Of a stretch of DNA of 64,000 nucleotides, positions 43,128 through 58,100 are shown in pieces. The DNA is from Papilionanthe hookeriana x Papilionanthe teres (taxonomy: Eukaryota > Streptophyta > Magnoliopsida > Asparagales > Orchidaceae), in the NCBI GenBank assembly GCA_022702705.1, contig CM040434.1:62149334-62213333 (forward strand), read 5' to 3'. Position 1 is the first letter of the stretch; every line of letters starts with the position of its first letter. The notes under the pieces were generated by a model. The model saw nothing but the letters and a program-made list of their open reading frames with translations. It was not told the DNA's origin and did no database searches. Made by a program: the position numbers and the translations under genes.

Positions 43128-46100
43128 CTGAAAAGGAGAATATGTATTTAGAATAAAAGATATGGGGAAAAAAACAGGCAAGACTGAAAAAGTTAAAGAA
43201 TTAACAATGTAACTTCATTGAGAGATTCATTTTAGTGGGCTGACAGACATTTGATGGATCTGAAAAGGAGAATATGTATTTAGAATAAAAGATATGGGGA
43301 AAAAAAACAGGCAAGTCTGAAAAAATTAAAGAATTAACAATGTAACTTCATTGAGAGATTCATTTTAGTGAGTTGTCTACTGAAAGTCTTTTCTCAAAGA
43401 ACTAATTATAAATTTATTAAAACTAATTAATTTGGACTTGTTCGGGATAACTTTTTTTTTTCATTTTTCTAGACTCTTATATTTTAAAAATGTCTGTTTA
43501 GTTCATTGTTTGCATGTTGATATTTTGTTTTCAAAAATAAATTAAATTATTTTTAAAAACACTCAAAATATCCAAAAATTATTTTAAATGTTTTTAAAAA
43601 CAACTAAACATGTTGAAACATATCAAAATGTATTGTTTCAAGTAACAACATAAATAAACTAAAATTAAAAAAATAAAATGCAAAAAATAAAAGTGATCCC
43701 AAATGGCCTTTAATGTTCAACAGATTTGTACATCCTCGTGTAATTCAAATTAAAACTATGGTGTATGTAGATAAACTTTTACCACTGGGTTGAAAGAGAA
43801 CGTGCAAAATCAATAGAAAGCTTGAGAACAGCTTTTGAACAAACCTGGCATCGGACATCAATGGAAGTATCTTTGTCCAGATCAATCCGAGCAGGTTTTC
43901 CAGACATAAGTTTATGCCCAACAGTTCCAGCGACACAATAGCTGCCAAGATATGAAAGAACGTCAAGCAACAGTCTTCCTGGATACACTGTAGTAATAAC
44001 AACAACAACAACCGTTTATCCCACTAAGTGGCGTCAGCTAACTGAATCATTTTTCTCCATTGTCTTATTGATTGTCATATTTTCATTTAATTATAATAAA
44101 TTAAGTTTATTTTTTTAATACATGCCCGGTTCTTTTAAGGTTTGCTTCCACTTTTCTTGACATAAGTCAAATTTAAAGCATCTACTTTCCTAACTTAATC
44201 ATCATATGATCAATATTTAATGTGACCAAACTATCTCAGCATAAATCCAACCTGACTATGAGAAATCTTTATATCACGTCTTAACATATTCAATTACTCT
44301 CTCATAATTTTAGTGTATGACACATTAATTTCATTCCACTATAATTTGCACACTATTGTGCATCCCCTTTATTCTTAAAATGTGGACCAAAATATTATTC
44401 CACCACTTCTCAGGCATCTTTTTAGTTTTTAAAATAATATTAAAAGGTTTAGCATATCAAGAATTTCCCAAATCACATAAATATTTTCACATTTCTATTG
44501 AGATACCATCAGGTCCTGATTTTCCACCCTTGTTTTTCTTTAAAGCCTCAACTTCTTTACTGACAAGACGACGGACATAAAAAGTTTTATTATTATCAAC
44601 GATATTAAAATCACTAAAGTCAATTGTATTTTCAAAAACTTTATTGAATAGTTTAGCAAATTATCTCACCCACCTATATTGAATATTTTCATCTATTGAA
44701 AGTATTTTTTTATTTTCATCTTTAATACACTTTCCTGGAATTAAGGTTAATTTTCTCTGTTTGGCTAATTTATACATATATTTCCTAGTTATCACAAATT
44801 ATTCTCTTTAACTCTCTATGGGCCAACCTCATATTTTTCCCAATTTTCCAAGGCTTTACGTTTAAACCAATTTTTATAACAAAATTTCTTAAATTTTATC
44901 ATTTCTTGCATATTATTATTCCTCCACCAACTATTTTTATTTATAAAAAATTTCTTTTTGATTCTCCAAATAAACCTTTTGTCATTTATTTAATAGTGTT
45001 TGCTACTGTCCCACATAAAATTAACTTTTTTAAGAACATCCCAAATCTTAAAAATCTTGAAGTTTGCTCATAAAAAGTCTTTTATTTGTGTCTTTTAAGT
45101 GTCCCCATCTAATTCTGACAGTATTTCATTATATTTTTTATCTTCTAACTCTTTATTTTAAAATTCAAAATTAATAATCAACATTGAGTATTTAAATTTC
45201 ACTTTGAATGATCATACAATCTTTACATTCTCGAAGATATATTTTCATAAGAAAATAATCAATTTATATTTTATTAGATCTATTTTTTTAAGTAATAATA
45301 TGCTCATTGTTTTTCAAAAATAAAAAATTAGCAATAACAAAAATCATAAACTAAAGAAAATCTCAATACGATTCTACTCTCTTCATTAATCACTTCAAAA
45401 CCAAGAAGTGTCCTTCGTATTAATTCTTTTAGGCCCTTCTAAATTTTTTTTTTTGAACATATATCTAAACCTACTTGAGAAGGATAAGCACGTACAACAT
45501 TAAAAATCTTAATAAATAATAATCTTTAAGTTTATAATTTTATCTCTAATTCTTTTAATTTTTACAACATTTTCTTTCAAACTCTTATCTATGATTACAT
45601 TAACATCATTTCGAACACGACTCATACCTGAATACCAAAGTTTAGAACATCGACTATCAATCTTCATAGCCTATTCTCCAACACATTTAGTTTCTTGAAT
45701 GCACAATTATCTTTCTATTATTCATAATATCTTCTAATTTCATTAATTTACCAGTGAGAGCAAATATATTCTAAGATCACATCCAAGCATTAATTTCATA
45801 AACTAACTTATCTGCCTGCATCCGTCCAAAGACACTGTAGCAGCAAAAAAAAACGGAAGATTTACATACATGCCACTTTTTTTAGGCATTTTCATGCCTT
45901 ACACCAAAAGTTAGCTTTTCTGCATTTATACAACCCAAATCTTACATAAAACATCAAAAATACCACAATTTTAACATTTAAAAAGTGACGAGCCTTTTTA
46001 TGCATAGATAAGGTGTTGTGTATGTAAAAATTGAAGTTTTAGGTGTTAGATTTGTAAATGCATAGGATCTGAGTGGTCTGTATGTAAATCTTCCTAATAA

Positions 46101-49100
46101 AAAAGAACATCAAACAACAATCAATATTATTGATAATGCAAATAAAATATGGAGTTGAGATATCCAATCAATGTCTCGATTAGGTTAAAAAGGTAAATTA
46201 TATGCAGGTCCCAAAGATTTAGAATCTGTATCACGTGTGTCTACGTCTCTAAAATCTCTCCATACGGATCCCAAGTGCCCTTTCTAAATGTACAAGTTTA
46301 TGCTAAGTTAGACTATCAATCTTCACGAGCCATTTTCCATTAATGTTGTCGTTTCCATGAAATTCAACTGCAATTAAATGCTTCCCTAAAAGACAAATTT
46401 TTAATATTTTTTACTATTATTATTTTTTTAATTTAGGAAGAAAATACCCACCAACTAAAAATGAGCCTAGAGGTTGAGCTTAACCTATTGAAAATAATGC
46501 AACCATGAGTTTGCCTGCAAAAGTCAATGCTAGGGACAATTACTACGCAATATTTTATTTGTTCAACCTCAATGTGCTCACAATTTTTCATCCGATGAGA
46601 GGGTAGAAGAGGGAGAGCCAAACCATGCATTAAATCAATGGCAAGTTGGATACTCCTTAAAGCTGGTAGCTTATTAAAGAGTGTTTTTAGAACTCGAACC
46701 CTAGTACTCAAAAAAGAGTTGACTAATCTCAAGGTGGAAGGGTAGGTCATTTACAAATTTCTAAAACAAAGTTTCTAAAACAACTAAGGCATAAATGGTA
46801 GCTTATTAAAGAGTGTTTTCAAAACCCAAATCCTAGTACTTAAAAAAGAGTTGACTAACCTCAAGGTGGAAGGGTGGGTCATTTATACATAGTTTCTAAA
46901 ACAACTAAAGCATAAATGATATTATTACGAGTTTTACACTCGAATTCTTGGTAATTAAATTATGTTGAGGTTTCTACTCTATAGAGATGGACAAATCTAA
47001 ATTTTTGGGTGGAAGCCATTTGGCCAAATTTAGTACCCAATACTTTCAAATTTGAATACATAAATATTCAATCAATTAGAATGGATGCCATACAAGTCAC
47101 ATAATTAGGGTCGACCCATAATTATATGGGCAACATTCATATGCAAGTCACCACACCAAATAAGATAAACATATGTAACTAGTTGCACAACTACAAGCCT
47201 CAATAGGTGACAAAGATGGAGCTGTAGTCAACCATGGCCACCTTATAAGACAGGTTAGACTGGACAATTAGCTTCACATATTATATGTGATCGAAATAGA
47301 AACAACATTCACACAACACTATTAGTGGAAAGCTTGCATAATTTGTATCCACTTTTATAACAATTGTGAAGTATAGTTGTGTGCTCCTAAGTAGTGTAGG
47401 CTCTAGGGATAGAAAAAACAAATCGCACAACTATATGCGAATCATTTAGTGCTTCTTCAGCTTCACTGGCAATCTTAAAGAGGTTGCACTTAAGAAGCTC
47501 CACCTATTAGAGCTTCCTGTCGCCTAACGTTAAGTATAGTCAATGGGGAGAGTTCAACAAGGGCACTTACATGATGGCCAATCTTGCCAAATTTTAAGCA
47601 AGTATTATCAAATGACTTGGAACTAGATGCTCCATTTGAAACCTTTCTTTTCAAGTATCGATGAATCCCATAAGAGTTGAAGAGTCATTTTAAGCAAATT
47701 TTGAAGTAGGCTACTTCCAAATGATGTAGGTATGTATCTTTGTGGAGGTGGATGAAGGTACTACTACTCCAATAACAAGTGTTAGAATGCATCTTTGAGA
47801 GCATAAACTTATTAAGGCAACATCTTTGAACAAATTTTAGTATGCAATATAGAACAAAAACTTGAGTTTTTTGCTCACCATGTTTTATATTTGCACGTGT
47901 TCTGGTTTCAGGTACAGAACGATGAAGTTGATCATGGAGTAGGCGATAATTTACCTAGGGAAGAGTTAAATCTCCATCAGATACAATCCATCAAATAAAA
48001 ATAACCATGAAAGAATACAATTTGGCAACTTACCTACATGATGGCTCCCTTGACGACACCTATAACCAACAGCTGTCCATAGTAGTTGGCTTGCCCCTTT
48101 CACTCTCTTTTTCCCCATCCCTTCCCAACCTAACATCTGAAGAGATGCAAACTATGAAAAATACTTACTGGAAGACATAAAAAATAATATCTTCACTGGC
48201 ATTTATGTAAAAAGAAGACAAAATGATAAAAAATGGTCAATCAATGAATTACGACAACATTAGGGTCATAGCCTCAATATCATATGATTCCAATAACATT
48301 AGAGTCGACACCCTCTCGCTTGACCTGAGACCCAACCATCCCTTTCTGATTGGCGCCCTCTCACCGAACACCTTGACATGAGGCCCAATGTAGTCAACGA
48401 CGGTGGAAACTTCTAGGAAAAAACTTCGAATTGGGAGGGCGATCCTCCCGGTGAACTGACCAGCATTAACATGGCATCAAGATTCCATGTAGAACCATAC
48501 CTCAGGACATTTAAAGAACTGGCTCCCTTGAAGCTACCATTTCAAAAGAAAGTTTTTGCTCTGACCCATTGGCACAATACAAAAACATTTCATCGCATAT
48601 TCTTTAAGCTAGCATCATATTCATGCAGTCACACAATATCAAAATGTCATACATTTCATGCTTGCGGTCAATCATGCAATGCTAGTAGTTAAAAGGATTT
48701 TGGATACAACTACACGGGCTAGTGGTATGGATCTATATTTAAAAGTTCATAACTCCAACCTATGGTATATCCAACAGGTCTTGCATAAATCGATTACCTC
48801 GTGTTATCAATCTTTATAAAGTCTCAACTAAATGCCAAACTACAGTAAACCTTTCCTCATGGGTGATACTAGAATTTATCAAACACACTGAAAAAAAATG
48901 TTATTATTGAATTAAAAATCCAAAATTACAACATCAGCAGGGAATCGGAAATTGCAACGAAACACACAACTCTAGAACTAGTGTTGGATCTAGATTGTAG
49001 GTAGTGTTGGCTAGGGGTTTAGACCTCCGCGGAGAGGTTGGCCAACAAGCTGGAAGGTGGAGGCAGCAATGGGGAAGCGGCGACAAAAAGGGGAAAAGAA

Positions 49101-52100
49101 GCGATCAGCCAGAACAGCAGTGGGAGCACTGCTCCAAGTGGCGGCAATAAGGAAAATGATAAAAGGGATACAGGAGAGTTGCTGGAAAGGTTGGGGAAAA
49201 GCTATAGGAAGGATAAACACCACCTAGAGACTAAGATACAGCTGGAGCACTACTAAGAACCTTAGGATACAGCCATAGCACTACAGCCCTAGAAAGTTAA
49301 AAGGAGACGTCGACGATCGTCCAAATCATAGAAAAAAATTAAACCCTAATGATACCAGAGTTAACCAAGCAACAATAACAAAAAAATAAGAATAAATAAA
49401 TAAAAGAACAAATATTATTACTAAAAAAAACTAGCAGGTGGTTATAAACGACGCACAGGAATAGAAAAACAACAACATTCACAAGTAAAATGCAACGAGG
49501 TTTGAATCCCAATGGCAGTGGTGATCGGTACGCGTGATGGAAGGCAGGAGTGGTTGCAGTTTACACGCAAAGATGTGGACAGCAGGGTGGTTACGAAGGC
49601 TGAAAGATGGATGTGGTGAGGATGAAAAAAAGGAAAAGAGGGTGGTATGGTTGGGGAGCAGGAAGACGTGAAGGGTGGCTGACGTAGGAGAGTAGCAAGT
49701 AGCAAGGAAATAAGGAGTGCGTGTGGAGTTGCGGCTGAAGGTGGGTATGGACGGGGTCTGAAGAAGTTGTGGCAGGTGATAAGGGTCTACAAGGGAGAGA
49801 TGGCAATGTGTAGGAAGTTGTCGACTATAGGAAGAAAATAGAGGAGGGAGGCGTGGCGGCCAAGAAAGTGCGGGACTGCAAGAAAAGCACAGGAACAGTT
49901 CGTTGGAGCGATTGCAGCAATTATAGTGATGGTGAAGGAAATGTGGCTAAGATAGAGAGTCGACAATAAATACTCTATCAGGAACAAGCTACAGCCAAAG
50001 CACCGCCCGACCCTTAGAAGTTCATTACCTAAAACAAGCTACCGCTGAAGCATCACCCGCCTTTGGATACAACCCTAAAAGAGAGAAACCGGGATGCAGA
50101 AGATTGTCCTGAATAGAAAAATGACAAAAGCTGCACTAAACAAGAAGATATAACATATATATAGACCTGTGATAAAGAGTGTGCCCTTCTTGGAAGGAAC
50201 GATTGATCCCTCCTTTGCCTGGACCGAACTGGTCCTGGGGAAAATCAACGACATTTGTCACGTCTAGGGTGCCCTTCATCAACCTCCCAGGGTTGAGGAG
50301 CTTTGACCTCCTTCGTCGAAACTTCTATCAGCACGTTGAAGACAATGGAGCTGCCATAACCTCCCAAGAGCTAAAGGTCCCACTGTCAACTGTATTGTAT
50401 GCCAAAACATTGGACGAGTTTTCCCCATTTGTGGGCATACATCCTTATCATTCCAACCATCCGGGGTTAAACTACTGAGCTAAACGAAGATTTTATGCTA
50501 AGTGTATTCTATTGAATCCTCCAAAAGTAATCCAAACTTGGTTCACCCGATATAAGGCGAGGATGGTCTAAATCTCCCCGACTGAGGGTGACCATGGCGG
50601 TAAGCTATCAAATAGGATGCCTTGAAACTCTATGTATCGGTTGCCCTACGCTTGCCACCAGCTCGTCTACCATCACCATAATTGGTCCTACTGGCACTTC
50701 TCTATTAGCAAAAGCACCTATCATCTCAAAGTCTGCAAATAGTAGGACTATGTCCTTGTCATTTTTAGTCAAGGAGTAGGTGTTCCTAAACCAGTCATAG
50801 CGAGTCCGACAATCAAATTGCCACGGTTGCCCAACAAAAGGTGACAAGCATCCATAAGCACCATGTCGCAACATATCCGATCCAACTAGTTCTTAATAGA
50901 AAATTCTACGACACACTCCAGTCAACGATGTCCATGTTCTCCTTCAACAACGTTAGAGAATACGACGGGGGATGCCTCTGAGTCTTGAGGCTTAATTTAT
51001 CCACCATCTGTGTCGATGTCACGTTCTTACTACTGCCTCCATCGATGATGAGACTACATGCATTTCCCTTCATAGGGTAACAAGTGTACAATATGTTGTG
51101 GTGAAACCACGACTAATCCCTTATAGCCTCAACCTGTAGTACCCGTTGAGCCACAAGTGTGTTGCCCTCATCAGATGGAATCTGGTACTCCTCACTACAT
51201 TCTTCAGCTGTCTCTTCGTTGCTAACTTCCTCTACTTTACCCTTCTCGATGAAAGACAATTCGTCTCGTCGAGCAACGCAATGTGTCTAAAACCATGGTA
51301 TCTGAAGCAATTTTCTGACTGAGACTATATTGGGCATGCTACTTTTCCCTAGTTTCTTCTTGTTGTGAGTGGCTCTATCTTGCTCTTGAACATTCTCTTC
51401 CACTCCCTGAGGCATGCTTCTCCTAAGATCTCCCACTGTGGGTGGTTGTCTGACTGACGATTGTTGTCTGCTCTGTTTCTCCAATCTCTATACTTTTAGT
51501 GCTAAGATTTGCATGTTTCTCAGTGTCCAGTAGGATTTTAGTTGGACCACATTACTTATGGCAGACTTCAGGCCTCCCAAGTATCTGGTTATGGTATGCT
51601 TTTGTCTCCTTCAACTCAAACTTCAACCTAAGTTGCATAAATTCTATCGTGTACTTCATTAATAGCTTCTCTTGCAGTTAGTGGAGCTTCAAGAAAATAT
51701 CAAGGATATTGTGTGCGGGTAGATATTGTCGCTGCATCGCCTTATTCATTTTCTGCTAAGAAGTGATTATGGCACATTATTCAGATTATCTCTCCACAAA
51801 GAAGCATTCTTCTTCAGCTTGATGGCAGCGAACTTCTCTCCTATCATCGGGCACCTCTTTGTATTCAAAGATCCGCTCAATAGTTTGCATCGACTCGAGG
51901 AAACCATCCAGATCGATTCTCCCCCTTTAAGTTTGGTAGGTCCACTTTCACTACCAAGTCTCGGTATCCTCCAACAGACACTCATCTTTATAACTTCCAA
52001 CTAGTATCTCGGCTCTATATCTTCCGGCAGACATTTCATCTATGTAATCTTCCAACAAGCACCGTATCTCTCAGCCTCCTCTAATATTGTATCTCAAGCG

Positions 52101-55100
52101 CCCTTTCCTCCTTACCATTGAAATCATACCTACAAAAGTGGGATTCAGATGTTCTTCTTGCTCTCCTACACGAATTTCAATATATGGTCGACAATGATCC
52201 CGACCTAGGTCCTTTTCTCAAAGATCTCGAGTCGTTTTAGCACTTGGCGGATTAGTCGTGTGTCGTCCATGGTAAATTCTTGATTAGGTTCCCTCAATTG
52301 CCTTTAGACAGAGACGAGATTAGGGTGAAGGTGTTGATAGGCAGCAGGAGGTGTGTAGAGGTGAGGTATGGTGGAAATAAAAATTTTGGAGTGGAGATGG
52401 AGTTGACTATAGGTGGGGCTAGAAATCATAAGATAGAGCTAGGGTTATACTAGCTCATATATCAAATGATACCGAAGTTAACCAAACAACAATAAAATAA
52501 CAAATATTATTACTGAAAAAAGTCAATATGCAGTTACAAACATGCAGAAATAAAAAAACAACGGGCATAACACAAATTCAACAAGGTTTGTATCCCAATG
52601 GGGGTGATGGTTGGGTATGTGTGACAGAAAACCGAAAGTGGTTGTGGTTGGCCCGCGAGAAGGTGGTTAGCAAGGGTAGTAAGGTAAAAAGGTGGTTGTG
52701 GTGAGGCTTAAATTGAGAAAAACGGGTGGCTGAAAGTTGGTTTTGGGGAGGCTGAAATACGGAAAAGAGGGTGGTATGGTTGGAGAACAGGAAGACGTGA
52801 AGGGTAGATGTCGTAGGAGAGCAGCAGGCAACAGGGAAATAAGGTGAATGGTTGTTTACAAGATTGTACGATGGAGTTGTGGCTGAAGTTGGTTATGGAT
52901 GGGGTTTGGAGGAGTTGTGGCTGAGTGGTTTGGGTCTGCAAGGGAGGGAGGGAAGGTGTACAAAGTTACAAGCTATAGGAAAAACAGGGAGGGGAGGGAA
53001 GGGGGAACTCGGTGACCAGAGAAGTGCAAAACTTTAGGAATTGTTTGTCAGAGCGGCTGCAACAATTACGATGACAATAATGATGAAGGAAATGTTACGG
53101 AGATAGAAATTTGAGGATAAATATTCCTTCGAGAACGAGCTACAGTAGAAACATCACTCGGCCCTCACCACCTAGGATGAGTGACAACCGGAGCACCATC
53201 TACCTTTGAATACAATCCTATAAGAGAGAAATTGAGACGCCGACATCTTTCCTGAATAAAACATGACAAAAGCTGCCCTAAATACAAAGAAATAACATAT
53301 ATATAGACCTAAGGAAAAGAAGAGTAAACCCTTCTTCAAATAGAAGAAAAACCCATGCTTAGAATGATTGGCTGGTTCTGAGGCAATCAGTGACACTTGT
53401 CACGTCTAGGGCAAAAGACGCCCCGCATCACCTAGACATCACAAAAGCAAACATATAGTCCAAGGTAACTAGAAGAGGGCCCCTCTTAAAAAGAGGCAAC
53501 ACTCCCAACTTTAGAGGGTCAGCCAGCCCTCCTAAGTTCCTGGATCGAACCGGACCAGGCGTCTGTGATGCCCTGCATTAGTCTCCCGGGGTTCAGGAAA
53601 TTCGATCTCATCTATCAAAGCTTCTATCTCTTCATATTATGAATTCAAGTCGACCACATTAAAGTTAGCAAAAAAGTTGTAATCTCCCGATATTTGAGAT
53701 AGCAGAAAAGTTGTACTCTCTCGATATTTGAGGCCTTCGACTGCGTCCCTATAATTACCTGGATCCCACTGTCAGATGCGCTATCCTATATATAACACCT
53801 AAGAATGTTTCACGAAATGCAAATAATGATCTCTATCTATCCAACCATTAGTGAGTACATTACTAAACTGATCTGAAACTTCATGTCTACTTACTCCGCG
53901 CAGTCCTCCAAAAGTAACTCAAGATTAGCTCATTCTTTTTCTGAAGTAAAGGCAAGTTGAACGGTCCCTAATGGTGGTAGCCCTAGCGGCAAGCTATCGA
54001 TTAAAATATCCCGAAAATCTCATTGGGTGGTTGTCTTATGTCTAATATTGGTTTCTGTCTCACTACCCTCAACATCACCAAAAATTATCCCAATGGCACC
54101 ACTCATAGCAAGAGCACCTATAACCTTGGAGTCAGCGGAAGGTAGAAGAACTATGTGCTTGCTAAGCATTTGTTAACCCATCATACTAAGTCTTGTGATC
54201 AAGCTGTCATGGTCTCCGCAACAGAATATGACAAATCCATGATTACAACATCAAATCACACTTAATCATGCAATTGATCTGCAATAGAAAATTCTACGAG
54301 GCATCTCCTGCCAATGATACCCTTGTTCCCTTCAACTAAATCAAGGAATATGGCTAAGAATGCCTAAGTAGTAAGATTCAACTTGTCCAGCATTTGAGAA
54401 GACCACATTCTCACTACCTCAATCGATGATAAAGCTGCACACATTTTCCTTCATAGTGCTACAAGTATAAAAGATGTTGTAGCGAAGCCACTGTTTCTTT
54501 CTCGTAGCCTCAGCCTGAATGACCTGACGAACCACTGGCATCTTATTCTTATTAGCTAGAAGTTGGTACTCCTACACGTCCTCACTATCTTTTGTCTTTA
54601 TTACCGTTGTCAACTTCTATTGCTCCTTGCTCAATGAAGGCTTCTTCTCACTCTAATCAGCTCTATCATCTTTTTGGACAGTTTTCATACCTTTCTCACA
54701 TGTACTCCTACTAGCTCCTACTATAAGTGACTGTCTAAATGAAGGTGGGATCTTGATCCGTTTCTGTTGTTTCTCCACCTTCAGGGCCAATGTCTGAACA
54801 TCACTCAAGGACCAGTAAAGTTGTAGCCAGACAACAGTATTGATGGTTGGCATAAGACCTCACAAGTATCTGGATATAGTGTGCTCCTTTGGCTCTGTCA
54901 GCTCAAATTTCAGTATGAGCTACTCAAACATTATTGTGAACTTCTCCATGAATTTCTCCATTAACAACTCTCTCAGTTGAAGGTGGTCGAACTTCAAAAA
55001 CAAATTATGACGGTAGTGTTGGTGTAGGTACTTCATCTGCATCTCCTTCATCTTCGCCCAAGAAGTGATCATGTTCCTCCCAGAAGGTAGCAAGGGGGTT

Positions 55101-58100
55101 GGCCAGCAAGCTGGAAGGTCGAGACAGCAGTGGGGAAAGTAGCGGCAGAAAGGGGAAAAGCGGAGAGAGCAAGAACAGCGGTGGGAGTGCTGCTCTGAGT
55201 GGCAACATCAAGGAAAAAGATAAAGGGGATGAGGGAGGATCACGAAAAAGGTTGGGAAAAAGATATAAGAAGGACAAACACCACCTAGAGATCAAAATAT
55301 AACTGAAACACCACTTGAAACCTTAGGATACAGCCTAAGAAAAGGAGAAGGAACGGCTGTCCCGAAACAAATCACAGAAAAAAAACTAAATCCTAAAATG
55401 AAAAAAGCAAATATATAGTCCTAGGTTAGTAGGAGTGGGCCCCCTCTTAAAAAGATACAGTATTTCCAACTTTAGAAGGTCGACTGACCCTCCCATGCGC
55501 TGGACCGAATCGTTACAAGCGTCTTTGACGCCCCACGTTAATGCGTCTCACACCTCACCAAATAAAGAGATGGTAGAGAGATACTTGTTATCATACAAGT
55601 GCTTTGAAGTGTTAGATCATTTTATATTTGGCACTTCTACACACATTACTTTTCTAACAACTTTTGACAACATTACTTTGCCCACGCCTATCTACAACAA
55701 CGACTCGCTTTTACCCACACTCCCAATCAACTCTGACTAATGTGATAAAAAGTGAAAGAGGCACTTGAGCAAGTTGTTGAACTGACAATGCTTAACTAGT
55801 TTGCAATGCTATATATCATTGGAACTACTTGGTTCCTTATCCTTGTTTGAAGGTGGGTTGGGAGCTCAGCGCGTTAGCTTTCCTTGCTCATCGATCCACG
55901 CTCGCCAAGTCAATCTACAGCCTGGTGGCCTGCCATATGTAGTTAACGATCTAGGTTGGTGTTGTCCTAAAGAGGTTTCGACTTGCCAAAATGTTCTCCT
56001 ATTCTCGAGCCCATGGATGCCTACCTATTGGTTCAAGCTACGAAGTGGGAAGAAAGGATCAAGTGACACCATCTTTCATCTATCAACTCATGTAACAATA
56101 CTAATGCCAAGATAAGAATAGCTTAAAAGCCTCAATGAAATCGCATAGGATAATATGCTCAATATATTGATTAACATCCAGTAATTTGCATAAGCCTTGG
56201 TCTCAAGGAAAGCATACTCAGCATAAATGCCTAAAGATTCTTTTTATTTTATTTTATTGTTATTATTATTATAGTTTCATCTCTTTTCACCTAGCCACAA
56301 AGTCCTGACCAATTATAATGCACTATCCCTTAAACTGATCCAACGAAATTGTAGCCTGACAGCAACTTCTTATTTAGTAAAACTGAACTACCACTCTGTA
56401 GACATATCACTCCACTCGAATTAGTGGTGCATATTAATAATAAATCAAAACAGAAGCACACATATATATATATAATAAAAAATCTGATCAATACAACTAT
56501 CTAAAGAAGGTGATTTTTCTCACCTTTTGGTCAAACTGTTAACCAAATTTTGCTCTTAAGATGCAAAAAATAATAATTTTCAAGCACCATTGTTGAACAA
56601 AATAATATACACGAGTCATGCCCAAAGAAAGAAAGCAAAATCTACAATTGTGGGGAAATTCTCATAATCACTCAAAAAAAGCAGCCGGGATTATGATTAT
56701 CCTTTATTTTACTGGTGTCCAATATTAGATTAAAGTTTAAACCGTGCCAGCAAGTACACCATTGTTCTGATCTACAGCTTTACAAGAAATCTGGGAAACA
56801 TCTTAATTTCATGGATCACTTTACCGTGCAAACTCCAACGGGTACCTTAATATGGGTTAAACCGTGAAGTACTTAATCTTGTTGGATATGCATAGCTAGC
56901 AATGGATCGACAGTGCAAACCATGAAGATGCCTTCATGTTGACAATTAGTTAAACCACAATATGAATTCACATGTGCAGAGGCCATGAAGCGACCTAGGG
57001 TTGAATTTGAAACAAGACCTTCAATAGGTCTACTGGGATAATACACCATAATTACCACATGGATATGCAAAGCTTGAAATGGATCGATCATGCAAACCAT
57101 GAAGATGCCTTCATGTTGATGATCAATTAACAACCTCAATATGAATTCACGTGTTCAGCGGCCATGAACCAACATAGGGTTGAATTAGAAAAAAAACTTC
57201 AATAGGTCTACTGGGATAATACACTCATGAATACCACATGATATTATACTTAAGGACTAATTTGTAAACAAAGGATTTTTCTTTTTTCTACGTGTGGATG
57301 AGGCTGAAAATAGTATAAATTTAAGAATATCAAATAGGTGAAATCCAAGGGATGAATACAAGAATTTAGTAGATTATAGTTAACATTAAGATGAAGTGAA
57401 TAAATGCACTAATTTAAAAATCATTGTAAAATGTAACAATATCACATGCGAGAGTTCAAATGTAACAAAATCGCATTGCATTTACAAATTTGGGGCAAAC
57501 TTCATATGTTTGCATTAACCCACTATAAGAAATGATTACAGTTAGAGACTAATTACATAGGTTAGAGAATACCCAGGCAGCGTAACAAGATTATTTTCAG
57601 AGGGAGCCCATTGCTTGAAAATCTCAAGAGAAAATCCACCACTAATCATCCCAGGGGTTGCAAAAAGAATGCAAGGTCCAGGCGCATTGACAAGGGCTCG
57701 ATCAAACGAACAGACTTCAAAACAAACAAATATAATGCCAATAGATGTCAGAGAAGGGAAAATAAATCTCTATAAATACAAATAAATATTAAAATGAATG
57801 ACGAACTAGTCTAGCAAAATGAATGACATAAACACACACAAAACACCAGAGCACATACACTAGCTAGCAATAGTTGATAATCCTAGACACTCCTCTGGAA
57901 ATAACAAACAAACCTAACTAAGCTTTGGGATAACAATAAAAATAGTTGGAGAAATGGAAAAAAAAACAGATAGTTGGAAAAAACAGGAAATTGATATCAT
58001 GTGCACTACAAAGATTGAGAAATAAAGGGTTATTGAATTGTACCATGTTAAATATAAGAATGTCAGAGTCTAAAATAAATATAGAATTATCTAAGTTTAT

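Noticed and set aside
43942..43987. Extension of the CPSF73-II exon upstream to the LINE target duplication
   Set aside because: The extra 46 bp would shift the frame relative to the upstream exon, while the acceptor at 43,942-43,944 fits phase and family alignment.
49442..49987. Several overlapping minus-strand frames rich in Pro, Ser, Leu and His
   Set aside because: They are low-complexity readings of a G-rich strand within a retroelement leader; no domain.
55801..56115. 104-residue plus-strand frame
   Set aside because: No recognisable motif, no splice context, antisense within a CPSF73-II intron.
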